Positions 23,754 through 33,204 of a stretch of DNA of 64,000 bases are shown here, in pieces; position 1 is the stretch's first letter, and each line of letters starts with the position of its first letter. The stretch is from positions 1 to 64,000 of the forward strand of contig JBJKPR010000014.1 of the NCBI GenBank assembly GCA_046706185.1, in the 5' to 3' direction. The translations under genes and the position numbers were made by a program. The DNA is from JAJZXY01 sp046706185. Lineage in GTDB: Archaea; Thermoplasmatota; Thermoplasmata; Sysuiplasmatales; Sysuiplasmataceae. The notes beneath the pieces are model-generated. The model was not told where the DNA came from and did not search any database. It was given only the letters and a program-made list of their open reading frames with translations.

Positions 23754-26426
23754 ATGGTAAAGAGAAAAATGGTCTACCTTTTTGAGGAAGGAAGCGCGGA
23801 CATGAGGAACTTGCTCGGCGGTAAGGGCGCCGGCCTCGCCGAGATGACAAGGCTCGGGCTACCTGTCCCTCCTGGTTTCACTATAACCACTGCTGTCTGC
23901 AACACGTACTACAGGCTTGAAAGGAAGTTCCCTCCGGGGCTGAGGAGAAAGGTGAACGAATCACTCCGTTCGGTGGAACAGAAGATGGGACGCACGTTCG
24001 ACTCGGATGAGAAGCCGTTGCTTGTATCGGTCCGCTCGGGTGCCAGGGTTTCGATGCCTGGAATGATGGATACGGTCCTCAACCTTGGGCTAAATGAGAG
24101 AACACTGTCGGCCATAATACGGGAGAGCGGCAATGCAAGGTGGGCATATGACACATACAGGCGTTTTGTCCAGATGTTCGGCAACGTCGTTATGGGTGTC
24201 GACCACGACGAGTTCGAGCGGATACTCCAGGAGGAGAAGTCGCGCAGGGGCATACGCCTTGACACAGAACTCAACGAAGAGGAGCTCAGGGGGCTGGCAG
24301 AGAGGTTCAAGAGAAGGATAGTTGAAATCACCGGGAAGGAATTCCCTGAAAAACCGGAACAGCAGCTCTGGGAGGCAATAGGTGCCGTGTTCGAGTCATG
24401 GAACAACAGGCGTGCGATAACATACAGGAAGCTCAACGGCATACCGGAGGACTGGGGAACTGCAGTGACTGTGCAGTCGATGGTTTTTGGCAACATGGGC
24501 GACGATTGTGCCACGGGCGTTGCCTTCACACGCAACCCCTCGACGGGGGAAAACAGGTTCTACGGCGAGTACCTTCCAAACGCGCAGGGGGAAGATGTCG
24601 TTGCGGGCATAAGGACTCCGCAGCCAATAAACAGGGAAGCGGGAAAGGGGGGCCTTTCCCTTGAGGAGAGGATGCCCGACGTCCACAGGCAGCTAATAGA
24701 TATCAAGGGGCAGCTGGAGTCCCACTACAAGGATGTGCAGGACATCGAGTTCACGATACAGAACGGCAGGCTCTTCCTTCTCCAGACAAGAAGCGGAAAG
24801 AGAACGGCCGCTGCTGCCGTGCGGATTGCAGTCGACATGGTAAACGAGGGGCTTATAACAAAGGAGGAGGGCATCCTGTCAGTCAACCCTTCAACGCTTG
24901 ACCAGCTTCTGCACCCCGTCTTCGACGAGAACGCGGAAAAGAAACAGATTGGCAGGGGGCTCCCAGCTTCGCCGGGTGCGGCCACCGGCAGAGTTGTTTT
25001 TGACGCAGAGCAGGCTGTCGAGTTCGCAGGCAGGGGGGAGAAGGTTATACTCGTGAGGACTGAAACATCCGCGGAAGACATACACGGAATGGCCGCCGCC
25101 CAGGCGATCCTCACCGCAACGGGCGGGATGACTTCTCACGCGGCTGTTGTTGCGAGGGGTATGGGAAAGACATGCGTTGCGGGCTGCTCGGATATCACGA
25201 TAGACTACGGTTCGGGCCAGTTCAGGAGCAACGGCGGCGTGGTCGTGTCTAAAGGGGATTACATAAGCGTTGACGGCACAGAGGGTCTCGTCTATCTTGG
25301 CCAGATACCCACCAGAAGCGCCGAAATCACATCGTACTTCAAGACATTCCTCGATTGGGCAGACGAACTGAAAAGGCTGGGTGTAAGGGCGAATGCTGAC
25401 CTGCCGGTGGATGCAAAGGTATCCAGGCAGTTTGGTGCGACGGGCATAGGGCTTGTCAGGACCGAGCACATGTTCTTCGGCGCCGACAGGCTGCCTCATA
25501 TGCGGAGGATGATACTGTCCGAAACAGGGGAGGAGAGGAAGAAGGCGCTTGATTCGCTGCTGCCCTACCAGAAGTCTGACTTCAAGGGACTTATGAAGGA
25601 GATGGACGGATATCCGGTAACGATAAGGCTCCTCGACCCGCCGCTGCACGAGTTCCTACCGAAGGGCGACGCGGAGGTCAGGAGCCTTGCAAACGACATG
25701 GGCATAGAGCCGGAGAGGGTAAGCGCCAGGACTGAAGCTCTCAGGGAGCTCAACCCGATGCTCGGCCACAGGGGGTGCAGGCTCGCAGTTACCTATCCGG
25801 AGATATACGAGATGCAGTGCCGCGCCATATTCGAGGCGGCGTGCGAGCTGAAGAAGGAGGGCCTGAACCCTATACCGGAGGTCATGATGCCGCTGATCGC
25901 CGGAAAGGAGGAGCTTGAACTGCTCAAGAAGGATGTTGACAGGATCGCTGCAGATGTCTTCGCCTCCCAGGGCATCAGTGTCCATTACCTGGTCGGCACA
26001 ATGATTGAGCTGCCGAGGGCTGCTCTGCTTGCAGGTGAGATTGCCCAGACTGCAGAGTTCTTCTCCTTCGGCACGAACGACCTGACCCAGACGACCCTCG
26101 GGATAAGCAGGGACGATGCAGGAAGGTTCCTGCCTGAGTACGTTGGCAAGTCGCTCCTGAAGTACGACCCCTTCCAGACTATTGATGAAGAGGGTGTTGG
26201 GCAGCTTGTCAGGATAGGAATACAGAGGGGAAAGAGGGTCAACAAGAACCTTGAAACAGGCATATGCGGCGAGCATGGCGGTGACCCCAAAAGCGTGGAG
26301 TTCTTCCACAACGCAGCCCTCGATTACGTGAGTTGCTCGCCGTACAGGGTGCCAGTGGCCAGGCTCGCAGCTGCTCAGGCTGCGATCAGGGGGAAGGTGC
26401 AGAAGTCGGGCAGGGACCAGGACTGA
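23754..26426 (+). CDS. ppdK: Pyruvate, phosphate dikinase
   Basis: A full-length 890-residue enzyme interconverting pyruvate, ATP and Pi with PEP, AMP and PPi. The N-terminal ATP-grasp part has L-G-G-K-G-A-G-L-A-E-M; the swivelling domain has G-G-M-T-S-H-A-A-V-V-A-R-G with the phosphorylated His at about 462; the C-terminal PEP barrel ends with G-I-C-G-E-H-G-G-D-P containing the catalytic Cys at about 838. It lets the cell switch between glycolytic and gluconeogenic flux. The palindrome over its promoter suggests specific regulation. Confidence 0.97.
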   Translation: MVKRKMVYLFEEGSADMRNLLGGKGAGLAEMTRLGLPVPPGFTITTAVCNTYYRLERKFPPGLRRKVNESLRSVEQKMGRTFDSDEKPLLVSVRSGARVSMPGMMDTVLNLGLNERTLSAIIRESGNARWAYDTYRRFVQMFGNVVMGVDHDEFERILQEEKSRRGIRLDTELNEEELRGLAERFKRRIVEITGKEFPEKPEQQLWEAIGAVFESWNNRRAITYRKLNGIPEDWGTAVTVQSMVFGNMGDDCATGVAFTRNPSTGENRFYGEYLPNAQGEDVVAGIRTPQPINREAGKGGLSLEERMPDVHRQLIDIKGQLESHYKDVQDIEFTIQNGRLFLLQTRSGKRTAAAAVRIAVDMVNEGLITKEEGILSVNPSTLDQLLHPVFDENAEKKQIGRGLPASPGAATGRVVFDAEQAVEFAGRGEKVILVRTETSAEDIHGMAAAQAILTATGGMTSHAAVVARGMGKTCVAGCSDITIDYGSGQFRSNGGVVVSKGDYISVDGTEGLVYLGQIPTRSAEITSYFKTFLDWADELKRLGVRANADLPVDAKVSRQFGATGIGLVRTEHMFFGADRLPHMRRMILSETGEERKKALDSLLPYQKSDFKGLMKEMDGYPVTIRLLDPPLHEFLPKGDAEVRSLANDMGIEPERVSARTEALRELNPMLGHRGCRLAVTYPEIYEMQCRAIFEAACELKKEGLNPIPEVMMPLIAGKEELELLKKDVDRIAADVFASQGISVHYLVGTMIELPRAALLAGEIAQTAEFFSFGTNDLTQTTLGISRDDAGRFLPEYVGKSLLKYDPFQTIDEEGVGQLVRIGIQRGKRVNKNLETGICGEHGGDPKSVEFFHNAALDYVSCSPYRVPVARLAAAQAAIRGKVQKSGRDQD

Positions 26427-26430
26427 ATGC

Positions 26431-27213
26431 TCAGAGTGTGAGCGTCATCTCCTTCTCTATCAGCCTGTAGTCCTTTTCCTCAACCGCGTCAGGGTCGGCC
26501 GAGAGTATGAAGAATCCGCCCGTGTAGGACACCTGCTCCTTCACCATCTGAATGAAGCGAAGCACAGACCTGAAGTCGTACTGCGTTACAAGATACTCCA
26601 GCCCCTCCAGCAGAACAGCTCCCGCTCGGGGTTTCGAGAGAAAATCCCTTATGTCAGATGCGAGGCCCGCCAGGTTGCTCCTGACAAGAGCCCTCATGCC
26701 GCCGTTCTCAATTTCCTCTTTCTCTATCCTCGTAAGCCAGATGAACTCTGTCCCCCCGCCGCCCTTCAGCCCGTATCTTGCCGCTGCCTTGAATGGATCC
26801 GTCCTTGTGACGGAAAGTCCCCTCATCCCCCGCTCCGTGAGCCTGCTGAATATTGCAAATGCTCTGTCAGGCCTCTCCTCCCTGACCATTATGGAATCAC
26901 CTTCAGACAGGTCTGCGTTCAGCCTCGACCTGTCGTCCGGTTGGGTGAGCACGACGCCAAGCATTCTCTGCAGCTCGATCCTCTTCATTTCTACCGACTG
27001 CTGTATCATGTTCTTCCTTGTCTTTGCAAGTATCAGCAGCTCATGCGGCGAATAGGACCTGCCGCCAATGGAAAGAACCTCGCTCCAGACCTCATTCAAC
27101 GCCTCCTCATAACCTTTCAGGAACCCTTTGGCGTAGTCCTCTCTTTCACCCATGATCAGAACCAGCTCTTCAATCTCCATCCAATGCGGACTGTTTACTA
27201 AACTGTTTTCCAC
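26431..27213 (-). CDS. DUF835-domain protein
   Basis: A 260-residue soluble protein. The C-terminal 140 residues match the DUF835 pattern found in archaeal sensory proteins: R-P-D-R-A-F-A-I-F near 120, F-I-W-L-T, and the hallmark G-A-V-L-L-E-G-L-E-Y-L-V-T-Q-Y-D-F-R in outline, ending in I-L-S-A-D-P-D-A-V. The N-terminal 90 residues are helical. DUF835 is an alpha-beta fold of unknown function. A GTG at 27213 is used; ATG codons shortly downstream are possible. It follows the Taw2 gene closely. Confidence 0.8.
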   Translation of the reverse strand: MENSLVNSPHWMEIEELVLIMGEREDYAKGFLKGYEEALNEVWSEVLSIGGRSYSPHELLILAKTRKNMIQQSVEMKRIELQRMLGVVLTQPDDRSRLNADLSEGDSIMVREERPDRAFAIFSRLTERGMRGLSVTRTDPFKAAARYGLKGGGGTEFIWLTRIEKEEIENGGMRALVRSNLAGLASDIRDFLSKPRAGAVLLEGLEYLVTQYDFRSVLRFIQMVKEQVSYTGGFFILSADPDAVEEKDYRLIEKEMTLTL

Positions 27214-27217
27214 TCGT

Positions 27218-28258
27218 TCAGCGGAGGACCTCGAGATCCATCGCCATGTGGTCAGACAGGGCCGAATATCCCTTGACCCTTCTCACAGAAAGGGTCTTCA
27301 CCCTGCCGGAACAGTACTTTTCAAGTATGAGCTTCATCCACTGCTCCTGCATTCCGCGCCTTACCTCCTCGTGGAAATGGATGATCGTCCCCCTCCTGCT
27401 CATCGAGAGTGCCTTGGAAAGGGACATCCTCGTCCCGTCCAGGTAACCCATTATGATCCTGTCGCAATCATTCACATCCAGCTCTGCGTTTTCGATGTTG
27501 AGGGCCGTGTAAACAGGCGAAACATTGTTTGCCGCAATTGTCCTCTGCAGGTAGCCGTGGGTCTCCCGGTCCGCCTCCGCAGCGATTATCTTCCTGGGAG
27601 ATCCGTGCACCGCCATGGGCATTGAAAGGTGGCCTATGCCGGCAAACATGTCAACTACCACCTCGCCAGAGCAGTCGACGGTTGACATCCTCATCCTTTC
27701 GTCATGGTTTGCTGACGAGAACATGACCCTGGAAACGTCAAGGACGAAGCTGACCCCGTTTTCGCTGTGCACCGTCTCTCCTCCCTTTCCGTACACGAGC
27801 CTGACGGCCGGCTTCCTGTACCTTCCCTCTATCCTCCCCTCCACCACGTAGACGCTGATAGCGTGAAGAACAGCAGCATACGCCCTTCCTATCTCCTCTG
27901 CATGATCCAGCAGCCTGGCATCGAGCTTGAACAGCAGGGATCGGCCGATCATTTCCCACTTGACAGGAAGAAACTGCTTGAGATTTTCATCTATGTCCGC
28001 CTCCATGGCTGCGAGCTGCAGGGGATTGCCCGAGTATCTTCCGCTGAAGAAGGAGACGTCCGCCCGCTCGGCAGTGATATTCGCAGGAAGCTTCTCCGGC
28101 ATTGACCTCAGCGGTATCAGAATGCACCCGTCGCCGGCGATGATCCTGAACCTCGTGTCAAGAAGATCGCTAGACCTGAGGTACCTCATTACCTCCGACC
28201 TCTCCTCCGGTCGGATACGCGCAGCAGCGGCCGGGACCATGTGCCAGCATTTCATCAA
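27218..28258 (-). CDS. tRNA wybutosine-synthesis aminocarboxypropyltransferase Taw2-like
   Basis: The 346-residue protein has the Trm5/TYW2-family C-terminal Rossmann domain with D-M-F-A-G-I-G-H-L-S near 203-212. The later motif reads I-I-M-G-Y-L-D-G-T. In Trm5 methyltransferases this segment is N-L-P-x-x; a G-Y form belongs to TYW2/Taw2, which transfers an aminocarboxypropyl group from SAM in wyosine synthesis at G37 of tRNA-Phe. Taw2 is therefore preferred, with Trm5 as the alternative. It starts divergently from the secreted protein gene. Confidence 0.82.
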   Translation of the reverse strand: MMKCWHMVPAAAARIRPEERSEVMRYLRSSDLLDTRFRIIAGDGCILIPLRSMPEKLPANITAERADVSFFSGRYSGNPLQLAAMEADIDENLKQFLPVKWEMIGRSLLFKLDARLLDHAEEIGRAYAAVLHAISVYVVEGRIEGRYRKPAVRLVYGKGGETVHSENGVSFVLDVSRVMFSSANHDERMRMSTVDCSGEVVVDMFAGIGHLSMPMAVHGSPRKIIAAEADRETHGYLQRTIAANNVSPVYTALNIENAELDVNDCDRIIMGYLDGTRMSLSKALSMSRRGTIIHFHEEVRRGMQEQWMKLILEKYCSGRVKTLSVRRVKGYSALSDHMAMDLEVLR

Positions 28259-28294
28259 CCGGTTTTTAATACTTATCGGCGATTTTACGCACCG

Positions 28295-29011
28295 ATGCGC
28301 AAGACACTGGTGCTTCTCGCGGCCGCTGCGCTCCTGCTTGTTTCAGCCACGCCTGCTGCAGGAAGCTCCGGGGGCTATCAGCAGTACGCCAACACTGTCG
28401 TCACAGTCATCAAGACACCACAGCTTGCCCCGGGACAGAGCGGCCCAATCGAGATGAAGATCTTCAATCCTTTCAATCAGAGCATGACAAATGCATCGCT
28501 GAGGCTCTCGATATACGATTATGCAACCACAAACAGCCACTTGCCTGTAGCGGGAATACCATATTCCGAGCAGCCGGCGCTCGGCCCTTCAGGGACCGCT
28601 GCATTCCTTAACCTCACCACCCTTTCCCCGCATTCTGCGATGTATGCCAATTTCACTGTGAACACAACACAGTCCACAATGCACGGCGACTTCTTTGACA
28701 CTGGCACATACTTCGTGAGCACATACCTCTCCTTCGACCTCGGAGGTATCGCACTTCGAATGGCCTCCAAGGGCTTTTTCAGCGCTTCTGAGTGGAGCAG
28801 AATACTCATCCAGAGTTCGGGTTCAACCTATCTGAATTATACCTATCTCAACGGGACCCTGGGCTTCCAGGGCATAATACCAGACACCTCTTTTACGGTC
28901 AATTCGCCGTCGCCGCTGTACCTGCTCTGGATAACAGGTGGTCTTGCTTCGGCTTTCGGAGCGGCATCTTTCCTGATGTACCGGGCTGAAAAAAGGCGCA
29001 GGCCCAGGTAG
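28295..29011 (+). CDS. Secreted or anchored surface protein with C-terminal helix
   Basis: A 238-residue protein with a signal peptide (M-R-K-T then a hydrophobic run to A-T-P-A-A-G), a beta-rich middle with many N-x-S/T sequons, and a C-terminal transmembrane helix near 208-229 followed by R-A-E-K-R-R-R-P-R as a stop-transfer tail. The body resembles an Ig-like fold. Function is unknown. ATG 28295 is chosen to begin the signal peptide; TTTTTAATACTTAT about 25 bases upstream gives a leaderless promoter. Confidence 0.75.
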   Translation: MRKTLVLLAAAALLLVSATPAAGSSGGYQQYANTVVTVIKTPQLAPGQSGPIEMKIFNPFNQSMTNASLRLSIYDYATTNSHLPVAGIPYSEQPALGPSGTAAFLNLTTLSPHSAMYANFTVNTTQSTMHGDFFDTGTYFVSTYLSFDLGGIALRMASKGFFSASEWSRILIQSSGSTYLNYTYLNGTLGFQGIIPDTSFTVNSPSPLYLLWITGGLASAFGAASFLMYRAEKRRRPR

Positions 29012-30181
29012 TCAGATCAGCGCGCGTATGAGCTGCGGCGAAAAGCGCCACAGTGCCGGCTCCCTTGAAAGAAGCAGCGGCGACAGCTCCGTCGGATAAT
29101 CTATATCTCCTGTGGACAGCACATCTTTTATTGGGCTCTCGTCCAGTATCCTGAAAAGCTGGTCGAGCTTCGCATCGGTCATCTGAAGGAATATCCTTCT
29201 CACAAGGGAAGCCCTTTCGAGCTCCCTGCCCACCCCCTTTCTCCACCTGCTCTCATACTGTGAAAGGTATTTCCTGGAGAGGTCCCCTGCCTGCATGGCC
29301 GATATCGCAGTCTCGGACGCCGTTCTTGCTGCCGCCATGCCTGTGAATATCCCGCCCCCGGATATCGGTTTGACCTGGCCGGCGGCATCGCCTATGAACA
29401 TCACATTGTCGTCCACCAGCCGCCCTCTGTTACCCAACGGGATCGGGCCAGCTGTCATGTTTAGGGTTTTACGCACGCCGAGCTTTTCCAGCAGCCTCCT
29501 GAAGTAGTAGTCTGCCGTGTTCGGCCCGGCTGTGATGCCCAGGCCTATCCTTGCGAACCCGCCGGCAGGTATTGACCATGCGAAAAAACCAGGAGCGACC
29601 TCTGAGCCGAAGAAAAGGCTCACAGCATCCCCCTGATCTAGCTTTCCGGCGACCGCATCTGTCTGGACACAGGAAACGATTTCCCTGAACTTAGTGAGGC
29701 CGAAGAGCCTCCCGACGGTGGAGGAGACGCCGTCCGCGCCGACGATCAGCTTTGTCTCCACTGTCCTCTCTTCTCCCTTCTGCCTGAGCGCAACCTTCAG
29801 GCGGCTGCCGCTCCTGGCGGCTCCCGTGAACGATGTACCCAAGAGAGTCTCTGCACCCTTCCTTGCTGCCATCTCTGCCAGATGAATGTCGAGACCGCTC
29901 CTGTCTATGACGTACCCTTTAGGCTCGCTTCCCCTGAGTGAGAGCGTGCCGCCGCCTGGGGAGACGAATTCAACGGCATCTATGATGTTGTGCCATTCCC
30001 CCAGACCGCTCATCTCGATGACCCTGGGGCTTACAAGCCCGGAGCACTGGACCGGTTTTCCAACTTCGTAGTTATCCTCAACAAGCAGGACGCTCATGCT
30101 TTCAGCCGCTTCGGCAGCGAAGGTGAGCCCTGCAGGTCCTCCGCCGACAACGATTGCGTCATAGGAAGCTTCGACAGTCAT
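29012..30181 (-). CDS. Geranylgeranyl reductase-family flavoprotein
   Basis: A 389-residue FAD enzyme. The dinucleotide fold has V-V-G-G-G-P-A-G at 11-18, and the family pattern continues with G-K-P-V-Q-C-S-G-L-V, A-D-G-V-S-S-T-V-G-R, and F-I-G-D-A-A-G-Q-V-K-P-I-S-G-G-G-I. Archaeal GGRs saturate the isoprenoid chains of membrane lipids. The window also contains the two preceding lipid enzymes but not adjacent. It converges on the secreted protein gene with no gap. Confidence 0.92.
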   Translation of the reverse strand: MTVEASYDAIVVGGGPAGLTFAAEAAESMSVLLVEDNYEVGKPVQCSGLVSPRVIEMSGLGEWHNIIDAVEFVSPGGGTLSLRGSEPKGYVIDRSGLDIHLAEMAARKGAETLLGTSFTGAARSGSRLKVALRQKGEERTVETKLIVGADGVSSTVGRLFGLTKFREIVSCVQTDAVAGKLDQGDAVSLFFGSEVAPGFFAWSIPAGGFARIGLGITAGPNTADYYFRRLLEKLGVRKTLNMTAGPIPLGNRGRLVDDNVMFIGDAAGQVKPISGGGIFTGMAAARTASETAISAMQAGDLSRKYLSQYESRWRKGVGRELERASLVRRIFLQMTDAKLDQLFRILDESPIKDVLSTGDIDYPTELSPLLLSREPALWRFSPQLIRALI

Positions 30182-30211
30182 GTTACCACTCCGTGCACAA
30201 TACTGGTGACT

Positions 30212-31240
30212 TCAGAATACAGGCACTATTTCATCGCCGTCGACGTCGCCGACATCATCCCCGCTGATGCCGAGTTCGGGTATTTCAGGCAGCTTCACCC
30301 CATACCGCTTCAGGGATGAGCCCACCTTCATGACCGCTGACCTCCACGCCTCCTCCTTCTCGGAAATAAGTGGTATGCCCAGCCCCGCGTCCCTCGCTAT
30401 ATCCTCCATCTTCTGGTTCACATTCTCGAAGTAGTGTGGAAGCTTCCAGAACGTGTTGGATTTGGTGGGAAGCTTGTAGGTTATCAGTGAAAGGAAGATG
30501 AAGCCCGCCTTTATCTGCCTGGTCACGAGCCTTTTCCTCTCCTCATTCATCTTCGATGCACCATCAGACATGACAAGCTGAGTGAATGCATAGTGCCTTG
30601 TCTCATCCACTGCTATGTTTCTGAACGCTTCCTTGAAGGTCGCTATCTTTGTGTTTTTGGACATCTGTGTGAAAACGGTGGTCGCTGCAGCCTCTCCCAT
30701 CATGAACGATGTGAACAGCACGTCAGTCGAGTACTTGTTGTACGATTCCAGATATGCCTTCCAGTACCTTGCACCGTTGTACCAAGTCCACAATATGTTT
30801 GCTCTCGCCCTCGCCTCCAGATCATCCTTCGGCCTGAAGTTCATTGGAAAACCGGGGCAGAGTTTGTTTATGCACATCCCGCAGATTATGTTGTGCCTGT
30901 TCTCATCGTATGCTATCGTGTTCAGGAGACATCGCACGGCTGTTTTTTCCTTGAGTTCATGTGCCTTGACAACAGCGTAGGAGAAGACCGGGTTGGCATT
31001 GTCAAAAGTTGAGAGGAGCGCCCACCAGTAGGCCATCGCGAGCCTCTCCTTGTTGTCGAGGCCGGTGATTATTTCGTCGAGCTTTTTCCAGTCCAGCTTC
31101 TCCTCATCCCACTGCTCCCTTTTTGAACGAGAGTAAAGCCTCCACTCGAGGTCATTTCTGAATTCCCAGTCGGCAGGGTATATGTTGTTCGGCGGGAACT
31201 CCGGCAGCTCGATATTGTCTACCTCTTTCCCTTCCTTCAT
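30212..31240 (-). CDS. Ferritin-like diiron protein (RNR-R2/AurF-like fold)
   Basis: A 342-residue, mostly helical protein. Two E-x-x-H-type iron motifs appear as D-E-N-R-H at 112-116 and D-E-T-R-H at 212-216, with extra carboxylates such as E183 in M-G-E-A. Spacing of about 100 residues is that of ribonucleotide reductase R2, R2-like oxidases and AurF-type N-oxygenases. A conserved Cys-rich loop, C-G-M-C-x5-C, follows the first motif. The reaction is unknown. It lies upstream of the geranylgeranyl reductase gene on the same strand with a 30-base gap, so a shared operon is possible. Confidence 0.75.
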   Translation of the reverse strand: MKEGKEVDNIELPEFPPNNIYPADWEFRNDLEWRLYSRSKREQWDEEKLDWKKLDEIITGLDNKERLAMAYWWALLSTFDNANPVFSYAVVKAHELKEKTAVRCLLNTIAYDENRHNIICGMCINKLCPGFPMNFRPKDDLEARARANILWTWYNGARYWKAYLESYNKYSTDVLFTSFMMGEAAATTVFTQMSKNTKIATFKEAFRNIAVDETRHYAFTQLVMSDGASKMNEERKRLVTRQIKAGFIFLSLITYKLPTKSNTFWKLPHYFENVNQKMEDIARDAGLGIPLISEKEEAWRSAVMKVGSSLKRYGVKLPEIPELGISGDDVGDVDGDEIVPVF

Positions 31241-31356
31241 CTCATCCCGGTATAGTGCACTGCCTCTTATTTAAGAGTGGCCGGGTGACAGTGTCGCGCA
31301 ATGGCATGGTATACTGTTAGATACCTGTAATCCCTTCAAGTGGCAAGTGTTTTCGA

Positions 31357-32124
31357 ATGACCGGAACGGTTGAACTGGAAAGAAGAGGGAAGGTTGCCAT
31401 CATCCGTCTCAACAGGCCTGGAAAGCTGAATTCCATCAACACAGAGATGGTGAGCGACATTGTCTGTGCTTTCGATTCGCTTGAAAAGGACAGCGGTGTC
31501 AGGGCTGTCATAGTTACTGGAAACGGAAAGGCATTCTCTGCCGGTGCCGACGTCCTCGAGATGTCAGCGATGGCTGTCAGCGAAGTGGCCAGGGAAGGGC
31601 ACCTACCCCTGTGGAACAGAATTCGAACATTCAGGAAGCCCTTGATCGCAGCGCTCAACGGGCTCGCGGCAGGGGGTGGCCTCGAACTCGCGATGGCGTG
31701 TGACATTGCGATAGCATCGAGGAGTGCGATGGTGGGCCAGACAGAGATCAACCTCGGCATAATGCCTGGTGCAGGGGGAACACAGCGACTGGCTAGGGCC
31801 GTCGGAAAGCAGAGGGCTATGGAAATGGTACTGACGGGAAAGCTCATAACAGCGGAAGAGGCGGTGGAATGCGGCCTGGTTCTCAGGACAGTGGATGGTG
31901 AAGCGCTTCTGGAAGAGGCACTGAAGGTCGCTGAATCGGTGTGCTCACATCCTGCGTTCGCTGTAGAACTCGCAAAGGAAAGCATTAACGCAGCGTTTGA
32001 GACACTGCTGCAGCAGGGGCTTGACTTCGAACGGAGAGACTTCTGCATCTCCATTTCACAGAAAGAAGGGGTGGAGGGCATGAAGGCATTCATCGAAAAG
32101 AGAAAACCGGAGTGGGCAGAATGA
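31357..32124 (+). CDS. Enoyl-CoA hydratase/isomerase family protein
   Basis: A 255-residue crotonase. It has R-P-x-x-L-N-S-I-N, the first oxyanion segment F-S-A-G-A-D-V, the second A-A-G-G-G-L-E-L-A, and T-E-I-N-L-G-I-M-P-G-A-G-G-T-Q-R-L, which retains the Glu and Gly-Gly-T pattern of true hydratases. It probably hydrates enoyl-CoA esters. It is followed by a paralogue whose start overlaps its stop (ATGA), so they are translationally coupled. Confidence 0.92.
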   Translation: MTGTVELERRGKVAIIRLNRPGKLNSINTEMVSDIVCAFDSLEKDSGVRAVIVTGNGKAFSAGADVLEMSAMAVSEVAREGHLPLWNRIRTFRKPLIAALNGLAAGGGLELAMACDIAIASRSAMVGQTEINLGIMPGAGGTQRLARAVGKQRAMEMVLTGKLITAEEAVECGLVLRTVDGEALLEEALKVAESVCSHPAFAVELAKESINAAFETLLQQGLDFERRDFCISISQKEGVEGMKAFIEKRKPEWAE

Positions 32125-32876
32125 GCTTCGTTGAATGCGAGAGGCAGGGAAGCGTCACGCTACTCCGCCTCAACAGGCCGGAGAAGCTGAACGCGCTGAA
32201 CCGACAGATGAGGATCGAGCTGATCAGTGAACTCGTGAGTGCAAATGCAGATGATGAAACACGATGCGTTGTTCTGACCGGTAATGGAAAGGGATTCTGT
32301 GTCGGCGCAGACCTCGATTCCGCTGAATCGGATTTCGGAAATGACCTTGCTGACACATTCCACCCTGCCATGGAGGAAATGCGCTTTGGCAGGAAGATAT
32401 TCATAAGCGCCGTCAACGGCGTTGCTGCTGGTGCAGGCATAAGCATTGCGCTTGCCGCAGACATAAGGTACTGCTCAAGGAACTCACGGTTCGTCACTGC
32501 ATTTCACAAGATTGGGCTCGCCCCCGACACAGGACTGTCATTCCTTCTGCCCAGGCTTATGCCAGCTGCAAAGGCAGCGGAGTTGCTGCTCACAGGCGGG
32601 GAGCTTAGCTCTTCGGAGGTAGACGGATACGGCCTATTCCATTCTGTGGAGGATCCGCTTGCCGAAGCGATGGGGAAGGCCAGGGAGGTGTCATCGGGGC
32701 CGTTCCTTTCATACGTGCAGAGCAAGAAGCTCATAAACAGGTCGATCTTCTGCGGTGCGAATTCCTTCCTCGCCGTGGAGGCAGAGGTGCAGCGAGCTCT
32801 CGGCTCTTCCTCGGATTTTGATGAGGGGAGGAAAGCTTTCAAGGAGAAAAGGACACCTTCCTTCACTGGAAGGTGA
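32121..32876 (+). CDS. Enoyl-CoA isomerase-like crotonase (PaaG-like)
   Basis: A 251-residue crotonase with R-P-E-K-L-N-A-L-N, F-C-V-G-A-D-L and G-A-G-I-S-I-A-L-A-A-D. At the catalytic loop it reads F-H-K-I-G-L-A-P-D-T-G, lacking the first hydratase Glu but carrying the Asp typical of PaaG-type isomerases. It therefore likely isomerises rather than hydrates. Together the pair suggests degradation of a branched, unsaturated or aromatic-derived acyl-CoA. ATG 32121 overlaps the upstream stop. Confidence 0.85.
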   Translation: MSFVECERQGSVTLLRLNRPEKLNALNRQMRIELISELVSANADDETRCVVLTGNGKGFCVGADLDSAESDFGNDLADTFHPAMEEMRFGRKIFISAVNGVAAGAGISIALAADIRYCSRNSRFVTAFHKIGLAPDTGLSFLLPRLMPAAKAAELLLTGGELSSSEVDGYGLFHSVEDPLAEAMGKAREVSSGPFLSYVQSKKLINRSIFCGANSFLAVEAEVQRALGSSSDFDEGRKAFKEKRTPSFTGR

Positions 32877-32961
32877 TGCCATGTGGCCCGAGCCGTGCCG
32901 CCTGGAACTGAAGTGAATATATGATGACAGCACCGGGCGGATGAGATTCTGCAGAGGGAGA

Positions 32962-33204
32962 TCAGATGATCCCGAAATAGAACAGAAGGGCGGCGGCGAC
33001 CAGTATGACGATGAGGATCACAATTATAAGCGCCGGATCGGTGCCCTTCTTTTTTTGCACCGCCGCCTTCTGCTGTTCTGCAATCTCCTCCTCGGTCATT
33101 GGCTCAATGCCGATGAGCCTGTCAAGCTCGTCCACCCACTCGTCCAGGGCGTCCTTCTTCTCCTCGCCTGCCCCGTCCTTCTCCGGTTCTGCAGAGGAAC
33201 TCAT
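32962..33204 (-). CDS. Small tail-anchored membrane protein, 80 aa
   Basis: The first 50 residues are highly charged (D-E-W-V-D-E-L-D-R-L, E-E-E-I-A-E-Q-Q-K-A). After K-K-K-G-T-D-P the last 22 residues form a single hydrophobic helix to the C-terminus. This is the architecture of a tail-anchored protein facing the cytoplasm. It overlaps the transaldolase stop codon by four bases, ending that operon. No function can be given. Confidence 0.75.
   Translation of the reverse strand: MSSSAEPEKDGAGEEKKDALDEWVDELDRLIGIEPMTEEEIAEQQKAAVQKKKGTDPALIIVILIVILVAAALLFYFGII

Noticed and set aside
24891..25649. Antisense frame of 252 codons inside ppdK
   Set aside because: Covers the swivelling His domain and part of the PEP domain of a full-length enzyme; the antisense translation shows no family features.
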